64,000 nucleotides of DNA from Sphingomonas sp. YR710 (GCF_900101455.1 NZ_FMZJ01000016.1:1-64000), one strand, 5' to 3'. Shown: positions 27,713-36,137, numbered from the stretch's first letter. Notes: generated by a model not told the origin, from the sequence alone. Program-made: numbers and translations.

Positions 27713-29323
27713 TTGGGCATCCGCTTCCTTCTCGATGAGGTGGTCCATGATCTGGCGGACGTCGATCCGACGCTGACCGTGCTCGAGTGGCTGCGCTATC
27801 GGGCATGCCGTACGGGAACGAAGGAGGGGTGCGCCGAGGGCGATTGCGGGGCGTGCACGGTGCTGGTGGGGGAACTAGGCGGAGATGGCGTCCAGACGGG
27901 AGGCCCCACCCCAACCCCTCCCCTGAAGGGGAGGGGCTTGCATGGGGCGAGCGGAGCCGAAAGCCCCTCCCCTTCAGGGGAGGGGTTGGGGTGGGGCAGT
28001 CCGCCAAACGATAAGCTGGCGATCGAGGGAACGCGTATCACCTGGCGTGCCCTCAACGCCTGCATCATGTTCATGCCGATGCTCGACGGCCGCGCGCTGC
28101 GCACCGTCGAGAGCCTTGGCGGCGGGCATCCGGTGCAGAGGGAGATGGTCGCGCGGCATGGGTCGCAATGCGGCTTCTGCACGCCGGGTTTCGTGATGTC
28201 GCTTTATGGCCGCAGCATTGGTGCGGCGGGGACGGCGGGTACGCCGGTCAAGGATGTCATCGCGGGCAATTTGTGCCGTTGCACCGGCTATGGGCCGATC
28301 CTCGACGCCGGGGAGGCTGTACCATTCGCCCCGGTCGACGATCGCATAACGATCGCCGCGTTGAAGGAACTGCGGCGCGGCGAAGGCCTTGCGCTCGCTT
28401 ATGAGGATCCGCTGGCGGGTATCGTTCGCCGCTGGTTCTCCCCGCGGACGGCCGACGAACTCGCGGCGCTGCTGATCGAGCATCCCGACGCGCGCATGGT
28501 CGCGGGCGCAACCGACGTCGGGCTGTGGGTGACCAAGCAGCAGCGCGTGCTCGATACGGTGATCTGGCTGGGCGAGGTGGCCGATCTGCGCACGCTTGCA
28601 GAGGATGACGCGGGTCTCACGATCGACGCCGGGGTTCGCTATGTCGATGCCCATGCGGCGCTGGCGCGGCTGCATCCCGATCTGGGCGAGCTTGTGCGTC
28701 GGATCGGGGCGTTGCAGGTGCGGAGCGCCGGGACGATCGGCGGGAATATCGCCAACGGTTCGCCGATCGGCGATATGCCGCCGGCGTTGATCGCGCTTGA
28801 GGCTACCGTCACGTTGCGGCGGGGCGAGGAACGCCGGACATTGCCGCTGGAGGATTTTTTCGTGCGCTATGGCGTGCAGGACCGGAAGCCGGGTGAATTC
28901 GTTGAGAGCATATGGGTGCCGCGGCCGCTCACTCCCTCGCCCCCTTTAGGGGGAGAGGGCTTTAATCTGATCCGCATCTTCAAGCTCTCCAAGCGCTTCG
29001 ACAGCGACATTTCGGCGGTGTGCGGCGCGTTCGCGCTCCGGATCGACGATGGGGTGGTCACATCTGCGCGGATCGCGTTCGGCGGTATGGCCGGTACGCC
29101 CCAACGGGCGAGCGCCACCGAGGCCGCGCTGACGGGCAAGCCTTGGTGCGAGGCGTCGATCGAGGCCGCCGCTGCCGCATTGGCACAGGATTATTCGCCG
29201 CTCACCGACGTCCGCGGATCTTCGGCCTATCGGCTTTCCGCCGCCGCCAACCTCCTTCGCAAGGTCTGGATCGAAACCCAGCTCGCGGAGCCGACGAGCG
29301 TGCTGGACATGGCCGATGGCTGA
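27713..29323 (+). CDS. xdhA: Xanthine dehydrogenase small subunit (2Fe-2S and FAD) with two in-frame repeat insertions
   Basis: A 536-residue subunit carrying two [2Fe-2S] clusters and FAD; with XdhB it oxidises hypoxanthine and xanthine to urate. The first cluster motif is EGCAEGDCGACTVL (Cys40, 45, 48). The second is QCGFCTPGF plus NLCRCTGYGP. The FAD domain shows VAGATDVGLWV and SAGTIGGNIANGSPIGD. Residues about 63-95 (GGPTPTPPLKGRG ... SPSPSGEGLGWG) and about 406-418 (LTPSPPLGGEGF) are palindromic-repeat insertions not found in relatives. I place the start at TTG 27713, preceded by GGGGAAG; an upstream GTG at 27659 would overlap uraH by 53 bp with an unrelated peptide. Confidence 0.9.
   Translation: MGIRFLLDEVVHDLADVDPTLTVLEWLRYRACRTGTKEGCAEGDCGACTVLVGELGGDGVQTGGPTPTPPLKGRGLHGASGAESPSPSGEGLGWGSPPNDKLAIEGTRITWRALNACIMFMPMLDGRALRTVESLGGGHPVQREMVARHGSQCGFCTPGFVMSLYGRSIGAAGTAGTPVKDVIAGNLCRCTGYGPILDAGEAVPFAPVDDRITIAALKELRRGEGLALAYEDPLAGIVRRWFSPRTADELAALLIEHPDARMVAGATDVGLWVTKQQRVLDTVIWLGEVADLRTLAEDDAGLTIDAGVRYVDAHAALARLHPDLGELVRRIGALQVRSAGTIGGNIANGSPIGDMPPALIALEATVTLRRGEERRTLPLEDFFVRYGVQDRKPGEFVESIWVPRPLTPSPPLGGEGFNLIRIFKLSKRFDSDISAVCGAFALRIDDGVVTSARIAFGGMAGTPQRASATEAALTGKPWCEASIEAAAAALAQDYSPLTDVRGSSAYRLSAAANLLRKVWIETQLAEPTSVLDMADG
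27903..27997. repeat. REPIN-like doublet inside xdhA: perfect 35-bp inverted repeat
   Basis: Positions 27903-27937 and 27963-27997 are exact reverse complements (35 of 35 by eye), each itself containing the hairpin CCCCTCCCCT-2 nt-AGGGGAGGGG. The spacer is 25 nt. It is read through in frame between the first iron-sulfur motif and the remainder of the ferredoxin-like domain. Confidence 0.9.
28929..28963. repeat. Single REP-like palindrome inside the xdhA FAD domain
   Basis: ACTCCCTCGCCCCCTTTAGG and the following G-rich arm form one hairpin. It is almost identical to the left half of the doublet inside the allantoate amidohydrolase gene. It has no inverted partner. It adds the peptide TPSPPLGGEG in frame. 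Confidence 0.8.
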
Positions 29324-31640
29324 TCGCGATCCCCGGTCGACCCGTGCGGTCCGCGCCAGCCTGCCGCACGATAGCGCGGCCGGGCATGTCGCGGGCAGTG
29401 CACGCTATGTCGATGACATGCCCGAACTGCCGGGCACGCTCCATCTCGCCTTCGGCAAGAGCAGCCATGCGCATGCCGCGATCATCGACATGGATCTGTC
29501 TGGGGTGCGCGCCGCCCCCGGCGTGGTCGCGGTGTTCGCCGCCGCCGATATCCCCGGCGCCAACAATGTCGCGCCGGTGGCCGGTGACGACCGGCTGTTC
29601 GCCGACGGTGAGGTAATTTGCGTGGGGCAGGCGTTGTTCGTGGTCGCCGCGACCAGCGTAACGGCCGCACGTCGGGCCGCCGCGCTGGCGAAGGTAAGCT
29701 ACGATCCGCGCCCCGCGCTCATCACGATCGAACAGGCGCGCGCGGCGGGGTCACTGATCGAGGCGACCCAGCATATGGCGCGCGGCGATGCTGCGGCTGC
29801 GCTCGCCGCCGCACCGCGCCGGTTGCAGGGCCGGCTCGAGATGGGCGGGCAGGAGCATTTCTATCTCGAAGGCCAGGTCTCGCTCGCCACCCCGCGCGAG
29901 GACGGCCAGATCCACATCCTGTGCTCGACCCAGCATCCGAGCGAAGTCCAGCATCTCGTCGCGCACTTGCTCCATCTGCCGAGCGCCGATGTTACCGTCG
30001 AGGTGCGCCGGATGGGCGGCGCGTTCGGCGGCAAGGAGACGCAGGCGGCGCTCTTCGCCGCCGCCGCCGCTTTGGTGGCGAGCAAGACCGGCCGGCCAGC
30101 CAAGTTCCGCGTCGATCGCGACGACGATATGGAGATGACCGGCAAGCGCCACGATTTCGTGGTCGGTTACGATGTCGGTTTCGACGATCAGGGGCGGATC
30201 GAGGGGATCACGTTCGATCTGGCGTCGCGTTGCGGGGCGACATGGGATCTGTCGTCGGCGATCAACGACCGGGCGATGTTCCACGCCGACAATTGCTATT
30301 ATCTGCCGGCGGTGTCGATCGTCTCGCACCGGATGAAGACCTACACCGTCTCCAACACCGCTTTTCGCGGCTTCGGCGGACCGCAGGGGATGATTGCGAT
30401 CGAGCGGGTGATGGACGCGATCGCGGCCGACCTCGGTTTTGATTCGCTCTTGGTGCGGCAGGCCAATCTCTATGGTGAGCCGGGTCGCGACGTGACGCCC
30501 TATCATATGACGGTCGAGGACAATGTCGCGCCCGCGATCATGACGGAACTGGCGGCCTCGTCCGATTATCGCGCGCGGGCGGCGGCGGTCGATGCCTGGA
30601 ACGCCCGCCATCGCGTCCTCAAGAAGGGGATCGCGCTCACTCCCGTTAAATTCGGGATCAGCTTCACCACCACCCATCTCAACCAGGCGGGTGCGCTCGT
30701 CCATGTCTATGCCGATGGTTCGATCCAGCTCAACCATGGCGGCACCGAAATGGGGCAGGGGCTGATGATCAAGGTGGCGCAGGTCGTCGCCGATGTGTTT
30801 GCGGTCCCAGTAGGCGCAGTCCGAATCGTCGCCACCGCCACCGACAAGGTACCCAACACCTCGGCCACCGCGGCCTCGTCGGGTGCCGATCTCAACGGCA
30901 TGGCGGCGTTCAATGCCGCCTCGACAATCCGCGAACGGCTGGTGGCCTTTGTTGCGGAAAAATTCGGCGGCGATCCGGAGGCTGTCCGTTTCACCGCCGA
31001 TGGCGTGCAGGTGGGCGGCGAGATAATCGCATTCGCGACCCTGTGCCGGCTTGCGCATCTCGGCCGGATATCGCTGTCGTCGACCGGTTTCTATGCGACG
31101 CCGAAGATCGCCTATGACCGCGCGACACATAGCGGCCGGCCATTCTATTATTTCGCTTATGGCGCGGCGGTGTCCGAAGTCGCGATCGACGTGCTGACCG
31201 GCGAGCATAAGGTGCTCGCGGTCGATATCCTCCACGATGTCGGACGCTCGCTGAATCCGGCGATCGACCTCGGCCAGATCGAGGGCGGCTTCGTGCAGGG
31301 CATGGGCTGGCTCACCACCGAGGAACTGGTGTTCGACGATGCCGGCCGGCTGCTCACCCACGCACCCTCGACCTACAAGATCCCCACTGCGAGCGACCGG
31401 CCGGCGCGGATGGACATCCGGCTGTGGGCGCCGGGCCGCAACACCGAGCCGACGATCCACCGCTCCAAGGCGGTTGGCGAGCCGCCCTTCATGCTCGCCA
31501 TTTCGGTCTTTTCGGCGCTGACCAATGCCGTATCGGCGGCGGTGCCCGGCCGGGGGCTCGCCGATCTCGACGCGCCGGCGACGCCGGAGCGCATCCTGGC
31601 CGCGATCGAAGGCCTCAAGGCGCGGCCTCCACGTGGATGA
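29316..31640 (+). CDS. xdhB: Xanthine dehydrogenase large subunit (molybdopterin)
   Basis: A 774-residue molybdenum-cofactor subunit of XdhAB, full length for the family. Motifs include LPGTLHLAFGKSSHAHA, GQEHFYLEGQ, RRMGGAFGGKETQAA, TAFRGFGGPQGMIAIERVMD and the C-terminal KAVGEPPFMLAIS, containing the catalytic glutamate. The start overlaps xdhA by 8 bp and its end overlaps xdhC. There is no repeat insertion in this subunit. Confidence 0.95.
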   Translation: MADRDPRSTRAVRASLPHDSAAGHVAGSARYVDDMPELPGTLHLAFGKSSHAHAAIIDMDLSGVRAAPGVVAVFAAADIPGANNVAPVAGDDRLFADGEVICVGQALFVVAATSVTAARRAAALAKVSYDPRPALITIEQARAAGSLIEATQHMARGDAAAALAAAPRRLQGRLEMGGQEHFYLEGQVSLATPREDGQIHILCSTQHPSEVQHLVAHLLHLPSADVTVEVRRMGGAFGGKETQAALFAAAAALVASKTGRPAKFRVDRDDDMEMTGKRHDFVVGYDVGFDDQGRIEGITFDLASRCGATWDLSSAINDRAMFHADNCYYLPAVSIVSHRMKTYTVSNTAFRGFGGPQGMIAIERVMDAIAADLGFDSLLVRQANLYGEPGRDVTPYHMTVEDNVAPAIMTELAASSDYRARAAAVDAWNARHRVLKKGIALTPVKFGISFTTTHLNQAGALVHVYADGSIQLNHGGTEMGQGLMIKVAQVVADVFAVPVGAVRIVATATDKVPNTSATAASSGADLNGMAAFNAASTIRERLVAFVAEKFGGDPEAVRFTADGVQVGGEIIAFATLCRLAHLGRISLSSTGFYATPKIAYDRATHSGRPFYYFAYGAAVSEVAIDVLTGEHKVLAVDILHDVGRSLNPAIDLGQIEGGFVQGMGWLTTEELVFDDAGRLLTHAPSTYKIPTASDRPARMDIRLWAPGRNTEPTIHRSKAVGEPPFMLAISVFSALTNAVSAAVPGRGLADLDAPATPERILAAIEGLKARPPRG

Positions 31641-32670
31641 CTGGGCGACAACCGCACGCACGGCAATAGCCGCCGGTGAAGCGGCCGCGCTGGTGACAAT
31701 CCTCGCAACTGAAGGCTCGGCGCCGCGCGGCGCGGGAACGCGGATGCTCGTCTGCGCGACCCGTATCGCGGGCACGATCGGCGGCGGTGCGCTCGAGCAT
31801 CAGGCGATCGGCCAGGCGCGCGCTTTGCTCGAGCATCCGGCGGGAAGCTGGCGCGTCCAGGATTATCCGCTCGGGCCGTTGCTCGGCCAATGTTGCGGCG
31901 GTCGGGTACGGCTGCTGCTCGAGCATGTCGATCCGGTTGGCGCGGACTGGATCGGGCAGGACGGGCTGCTCGAAACGCGGTTCGGTGTGGAGCGGCTGGA
32001 ACGGCTATTGATTGACGTGAAGATACCGGTCGATGCGGTAACGGCGCGGGGCCCGAAGCCCGAGCCAGGCGATGTGCTGGTCGAACGGCTCGGGATCGAA
32101 CGGCTACCGGTGCTGCTGTTCGGCGCGGGCCATGTCGGCCGCGCGGTGGCGCGCGCGGTTGAAGGATTGCCGATCCAGCTCGGCTGGTTCGATACGCGCG
32201 CCGAAACCGCGGATGTGCCGGGTGTCACTATGGTTGACGACGCGAGGATCGCTGATTGCGTTGCCGAGGCGCCGGTGGACAGTGCGATTTTGATCATGAC
32301 GCATGACCATGGGCTCGATTATCGGCTGACTGTCGCTGCGTTGACATCGTCGGCGGGGTTCGTCGGGTTGATCGGTTCGGAGACCAAGCGCGGGCGGTTC
32401 CTCTCGCGACTGGCACGCGATGGGGTAGATGCGGCGCGGCTTACCTGTCCTGTCGGTTTGGCGGGGATTATGGGGAAGGAGCCTGCCGTGATTGCCGTGT
32501 CCGTGGCAGCGCAATTGCTGCAGCTGCAGGCTCAAAAGCCCTCGCCCCCGCTTGCGGGGGAGAGGGTTGGGAGAGGGGGGCGACGGGAAGACGTTCGCGA
32601 CGGGGCCTCCAGCACTGCCCCCTCTCCCCGACCCTCTCCCCCTAAAGGGGGCGAGGGAGTGCGCGCATGA
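31633..32670 (+). CDS. xdhC: Xanthine dehydrogenase accessory protein XdhC with repeat-derived C-terminal tail
   Basis: A 345-residue protein that, in the family, binds molybdenum cofactor and inserts the sulfurated form into XDH. The N-terminal ILATEGSAPRGAGTRMLV and GTIGGGALEHQ, and the C-terminal Rossmann part VLLFGAGHVGRAV with GLIGSETKR, are typical. Residues about 302-345 (KPSPPLAGERVGRGG ... RPSPPKGGEGVRA) come from a REPIN-like element and are not part of the family. The GTG start at 31633 overlaps xdhB by 8 bp. Its stop still overlaps the guaD ATG by 4 bp, so coupling survives the insertion. Confidence 0.9.
   Translation: MDDWATTARTAIAAGEAAALVTILATEGSAPRGAGTRMLVCATRIAGTIGGGALEHQAIGQARALLEHPAGSWRVQDYPLGPLLGQCCGGRVRLLLEHVDPVGADWIGQDGLLETRFGVERLERLLIDVKIPVDAVTARGPKPEPGDVLVERLGIERLPVLLFGAGHVGRAVARAVEGLPIQLGWFDTRAETADVPGVTMVDDARIADCVAEAPVDSAILIMTHDHGLDYRLTVAALTSSAGFVGLIGSETKRGRFLSRLARDGVDAARLTCPVGLAGIMGKEPAVIAVSVAAQLLQLQAQKPSPPLAGERVGRGGRREDVRDGASSTAPSPRPSPPKGGEGVRA
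32538..32658. repeat. REPIN-like doublet at the xdhC 3' end
   Basis: The left half 32538-32579 (GCCCTCGCCCCCGCTTGCGG and on) and the right half 32617-32658 are inverted copies differing at few positions. The spacer is about 37 nt. It is the same family as the element inside the allantoate amidohydrolase gene. It encodes the XdhC tail and ends 8 bp before the guaD start codon. Confidence 0.85.
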
Positions 32671-33932
32671 TCTCCGCTTTCCGCGCCGAAATCCTCGCGG
32701 TTCCCGAACCCGGCAACATCGTCCACCACCTCGACGGCCTGCTGATCATCGAGGACGGGATCATCGTCTCCTGCGGCCCCTATGTGCCGCCACCGCACGA
32801 CATCCCCGTCACCCATTTCCCGGGCAAGACGATCGTCCCCGGCTTCGTCGACGCCCATGTCCATTACCCGCAGACCGAACGCATCGCCGCCCATGGCAGC
32901 CAGCTCCTCGAATGGCTCGACAAGCATATTTTTCCGGCCGAAATTGCCTTTGCGGATCGCGGTCATTCGGACAGGATCGCCGCCTTCTTCCTCGACGAAC
33001 TTCTCCGCAACGGTACCACCAGCGCGTTGATCTATGCGACGGTGCATACGGCTTCGGTCGACGCGCTGTTCGAAGCCGCGCTCACGCGCAACATGCGGAT
33101 CGTTTCGGGTAAGGTGCTGATGGATCGCGATGCGCCCGATGGCCTGCGCGATACGGTGGCGAGCGGGCGCGCCGACAGCGAGGCGCTGATCGCGCGCTGG
33201 CGAGGCAAGGGGCGGCTCGGCTATGCGGTGACTCCGCGCTTCGCCTTGACGTCGACTTTCGATCAACTTGTGAGCGCAGGCGAAATGGTCGCGGCGCACC
33301 CGGACGTGCTGATGCACACCCATATGGCTGAAAATCTCGGTGAGGTGGCGGCGGTTGCGGCGCGCTTTCCCGACTCGCGTGACTATCTCGATGCGTATGA
33401 CCGGTTCGGGCTGGTCGGCCCGCGATCGGTGTTCGCGCATTGCATCCATTGCAGTGACGACATGTTCGATCGGATGGCGGCGAAGGGCGCGCATGCGGCG
33501 TTCTGCCCGACCTCGAACCTGTTCCTCGGCTCCGGCCTGTTCGATCTCGCCCGCGCGACCGCGCACGGCGTGGGGGTGGCGATCGGCACCGATATCGGCG
33601 CGGGCACCAGTTTCTCGATCCTCCATACCCTGGGCGAGGCCTATAAGGTCTGCCAGATGCGCGGAGACAGCCTCGATCCGTTCCACGCGCTCCATCTGGC
33701 GACCGTCGGTGGCGCCCGCGCGCTCGGCATCGCCGATCGGGTCGGATCGCTGCAGCTGGGGCAGGAGGCCGACTTCGTCGTGCTCGATCCGGCGGCGACG
33801 CCGTTGCTCGCGCGGCGCACGGCCGGCCTGTCGCTCCACGATAAACTGTTCGCCTTGCAGATATTGGGCGATGACCGGGCGATCGCCTTCACCTATGTCG
33901 CGGGTAACCTTGCGCACGAACGGGACAGATAA
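32667..33932 (+). CDS. guaD: Guanine deaminase
   Basis: A 421-residue amidohydrolase converting guanine to xanthine plus ammonia. The metal site motif is PGFVDAHVHYPQTER (His64, His66), followed by WLDKHIFPAE, typical of guanine deaminases. MHTHMAENLGEV, FAHCIHCSD and AIGTDIGAGTSFS complete the active site. The protein is cytosolic. It is translationally coupled to xdhC (ATGA) and to the following deaminase (TAATG). Confidence 0.94.
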   Translation: MISAFRAEILAVPEPGNIVHHLDGLLIIEDGIIVSCGPYVPPPHDIPVTHFPGKTIVPGFVDAHVHYPQTERIAAHGSQLLEWLDKHIFPAEIAFADRGHSDRIAAFFLDELLRNGTTSALIYATVHTASVDALFEAALTRNMRIVSGKVLMDRDAPDGLRDTVASGRADSEALIARWRGKGRLGYAVTPRFALTSTFDQLVSAGEMVAAHPDVLMHTHMAENLGEVAAVAARFPDSRDYLDAYDRFGLVGPRSVFAHCIHCSDDMFDRMAAKGAHAAFCPTSNLFLGSGLFDLARATAHGVGVAIGTDIGAGTSFSILHTLGEAYKVCQMRGDSLDPFHALHLATVGGARALGIADRVGSLQLGQEADFVVLDPAATPLLARRTAGLSLHDKLFALQILGDDRAIAFTYVAGNLAHERDR

Positions 33933-34951
33933 TGACCGACCTCAATGCCTTCGTAACCGGCCTGCCCAAGGCCGAACTCCACCTGCATATCGAGGGCAGC
34001 CTAGAGCCCGAACAGATGTTTGCGTTCGCCCGGCGCAACAAGGTCGAGATTCCCTTCGCCAGCGTCGAGGATCTGCGCGGGGCTTATGAATTTTCGAAGC
34101 TGCAGGACTTCCTCGATATCTATTATCAGGGCGCGAACGTGCTGTGCACCGAGGCGGATTTTCACGATCTGGCGCTCGCTTATTTCGATCGCGCGGCGGC
34201 TGACAATGTCGTCCACGCCGAAATCTTCTTCGATCCGCAAACGCATACGGCACGCGGCATTCCGTTTCAGGTGGTCGCCGATGGCCTGCTTGCCGGCATG
34301 TCCTCGGCGCAGACGAAGCATGGGCTGACGTCCAAGCTGATCCTCTGTTTCCTGCGCCACCTCGACGAGGACGATGCCTTTGCAACGCTTAAAGTTGCCG
34401 AACCATGGCTCGATCGCATTGCCGGTGTCGGGCTCGATTCGTCCGAACTCGGCCACCCGCCGTCGAAGTTCGAGAAAGTGTTCACCGCCGCGGGGGATAT
34501 GGGGCTGCTTCGCGTCGCGCATGCCGGCGAGGAAGGCCCGCCCGAATATGTGTATGAGGCGCTCGATCGGCTGCACATCGATCGGCTCGACCATGGCAAC
34601 CGATCGCTCGAGGATACCGTCCTGACCGCGCGGCTGGCGCGCGAAGCGATGACCCTGACGGTCTGCCCGCTGTCCAACCTCAAATTGTGCGTCGTCGACG
34701 GCATCGCCGCGCATCCGATCGAGCGGATGCTCCGGGCCGGACTGCGCGCCACGGTCAATTCGGATGATCCGGCCTATTTCGGCGGCTATGTGAATGATAA
34801 TTATCGGGCTTTGATCGGCATGGACGGGCTCGATGTACGCGACTTCGCTATGCTGGCGCGCAACAGCTTTCTGGGGTCGTTTCTGCCCGACGACGCGGTA
34901 ACGGCGCACCTCGCCACGCTTGATACCTATGTACGGGACTTTATGGCCTGA
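33932..34951 (+). CDS. Adenine deaminase of the adenosine-deaminase superfamily
   Basis: A 339-residue zinc enzyme. The first metal motif is AELHLHIEGS (His17, His19), followed by AHAGEEGPP and RLDHGNRS, with the second-metal region TVNSDDPAYFGGY. The segments FDPQTHTARG and GLDSSELGHPPSKF are the marks of the adenine-deaminase branch (as in fungal Aah1 and Pseudomonas PA0148), not of true adenosine deaminase. I therefore predict adenine to hypoxanthine, which feeds directly into XdhAB. Automatic annotation often says adenosine deaminase. It is the last gene of the overlapping run. Confidence 0.82.
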   Translation: MTDLNAFVTGLPKAELHLHIEGSLEPEQMFAFARRNKVEIPFASVEDLRGAYEFSKLQDFLDIYYQGANVLCTEADFHDLALAYFDRAAADNVVHAEIFFDPQTHTARGIPFQVVADGLLAGMSSAQTKHGLTSKLILCFLRHLDEDDAFATLKVAEPWLDRIAGVGLDSSELGHPPSKFEKVFTAAGDMGLLRVAHAGEEGPPEYVYEALDRLHIDRLDHGNRSLEDTVLTARLAREAMTLTVCPLSNLKLCVVDGIAAHPIERMLRAGLRATVNSDDPAYFGGYVNDNYRALIGMDGLDVRDFAMLARNSFLGSFLPDDAVTAHLATLDTYVRDFMA

Positions 34952-35021
34952 CGCCGCTTGATCGAACGCTTTTCCCTGCGCATAAGCCGGGCGAATCTGA
35001 CCTGCCGGAGGCCAAACCGCG

Positions 35022-35537
35022 ATGCCCACGCTGACCCCCATCGAGCAGGCCGAGTTCCTGACCGCTGTTCAATATCTTGCCCGCCGTGTGCGTGAGGATG
35101 AGTGGACACCGACTTTCATCATCGGCATCGGCCGGGGCGGGCTGGCTCCTGCGGTGTTCCTGTCGCATGCGACTGGCCTGCCGATGCTCTCGGTCGATTA
35201 TTCGTCGAACGTGCCCGATTTCGCAGCCGAACTACTGGTCAAGCTGGCGCAGCGCAGCGCGGCGGGCGAACGGCTGCTGTTCGTCGATGACATCAACGAT
35301 TCGGGCACCACAATCGCGCATCTGCGTATCGCACTCGCCGATGCCGGCGCCGATGCGGGGAATATTCGTTTTGCGGTGCTGATCGACAATATCGTCTCGG
35401 CCCAGCGCGTGGATTATCGCTTTCGCACGATCGACCGTTCCAAAAATAAGGACTGGTTTGTTTTTCCATGGGAAGCCGTGGCGCCGGTCGAGACTGTGAT
35501 CGAGGATTCCGCAGTGGTGCCGGAGCGGTTGGCCTGA
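35022..35537 (+). CDS. Purine-type phosphoribosyltransferase
   Basis: A 171-residue type I PRTase. The PRPP-binding loop is LLFVDDINDSGTTI, and the N-terminal IIGIGRGGLAPAVFLSHATG is the usual PPi-loop region. It resembles xanthine/hypoxanthine PRTases (Gpt/Hpt-like), so salvage of a nucleobase to its nucleotide is likely. It lies 70 bp after the adenine deaminase on the same strand, perhaps giving the cell a choice between salvage and breakdown. The exact base specificity cannot be read. Confidence 0.78.
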   Translation: MPTLTPIEQAEFLTAVQYLARRVREDEWTPTFIIGIGRGGLAPAVFLSHATGLPMLSVDYSSNVPDFAAELLVKLAQRSAAGERLLFVDDINDSGTTIAHLRIALADAGADAGNIRFAVLIDNIVSAQRVDYRFRTIDRSKNKDWFVFPWEAVAPVETVIEDSAVVPERLA

Positions 35538-35540
35538 CGT

Positions 35541-35560
35541 AATTCCTCCTGTGAGGAATT
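35541..35560. terminator. Hairpin between convergent PRTase and TetR genes
   Basis: A perfect 8-bp stem AATTCCTC-CTGT-GAGGAATT immediately follows the PRTase stop and overlaps the TetR stop codon. It could terminate both transcripts. The arm AATTCCTC is also the end of the REP family seen at 18817, 39374 and 41287, so it may be a worn remnant. Confidence 0.5.
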
Positions 35561-36137
35561 ATCTCCGCACCCATGCAAGCAGCAATTCCACGCTGTGATC
35601 GAGCCGCTCCGCCCGCCACGCAGCACTCTTCATATCGACGCCGAGCAGCGCGGATAGCGAATAGCTGTTTGCCAGGTGAAACCGGCTGAGCGCGGTGATG
35701 GTGGTGTAGAGCTGGACCGGATTGATACCGGGGCGGAACAGGCCTTTCGCCTCGCCGACGGCGATGATGGTGGCAAGGACGTCCTTCAGCCGTTCCGCCG
35801 CCTCGGGAACCCGGCGCGACTGGCTGACGAAGCGACCCTGCATCATGTTTTCGGCGCGCAGCAGGCCTTCGAAATGCGGGTTGCCCTCGAAATAGGTGAA
35901 GGTGAAGCGCAGCAGCTTTTCGACGCAGCCGATCGGATCGCTCAGGTCGAAGCTCAGCGCGGCCTCGCGGGCACGCAGATCGTCATAGGCGGCCTCCAGC
36001 ACAGCGAGATATAGCGCCTGCTTGTTGCCGAAATGGTGATAGAGCAGCCGGATATTGCATTTTGCCTGTGCGGCAATCCGCTCGGTCCGCGCGCCGGAAA
36101 ATCCGTGGGCACTGAATTCGCGGGTCGCCGCTTTCAA
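35559..36137 (-). CDS. TetR-family transcriptional regulator (start uncertain)
   Basis: A TetR repressor with the N-terminal helix-turn-helix (FSGARTERIAAQAKCNIRLLYHHFGNKQALYLAV) and an all-helical C-terminal ligand domain. The given TTG start cuts the first DNA-binding helix: the frame continues upstream with family-like residues PRKRDADRTRAAIL but has no ATG, GTG or TTG there. Either an ATT at 36179 is used, or the ATG at 36249 (with CAGG upstream) was the original start and a small indel, perhaps in the C run near 36211-36215, has shifted the frame. Divergent from the nucleoside-permease gene and next to the purine operon, it is the best candidate regulator of both. Confidence 0.8.
   Translation of the reverse strand: MKAATREFSAHGFSGARTERIAAQAKCNIRLLYHHFGNKQALYLAVLEAAYDDLRAREAALSFDLSDPIGCVEKLLRFTFTYFEGNPHFEGLLRAENMMQGRFVSQSRRVPEAAERLKDVLATIIAVGEAKGLFRPGINPVQLYTTITALSRFHLANSYSLSALLGVDMKSAAWRAERLDHSVELLLAWVRR

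Noticed and set aside
29751-31775. A 674-codon open frame on the minus strand
   Set aside because: It is the mirror of xdhB, which has all family motifs. High GC at third positions leaves the antisense frame open, and its protein is rich in Arg/His with no recognisable domain.
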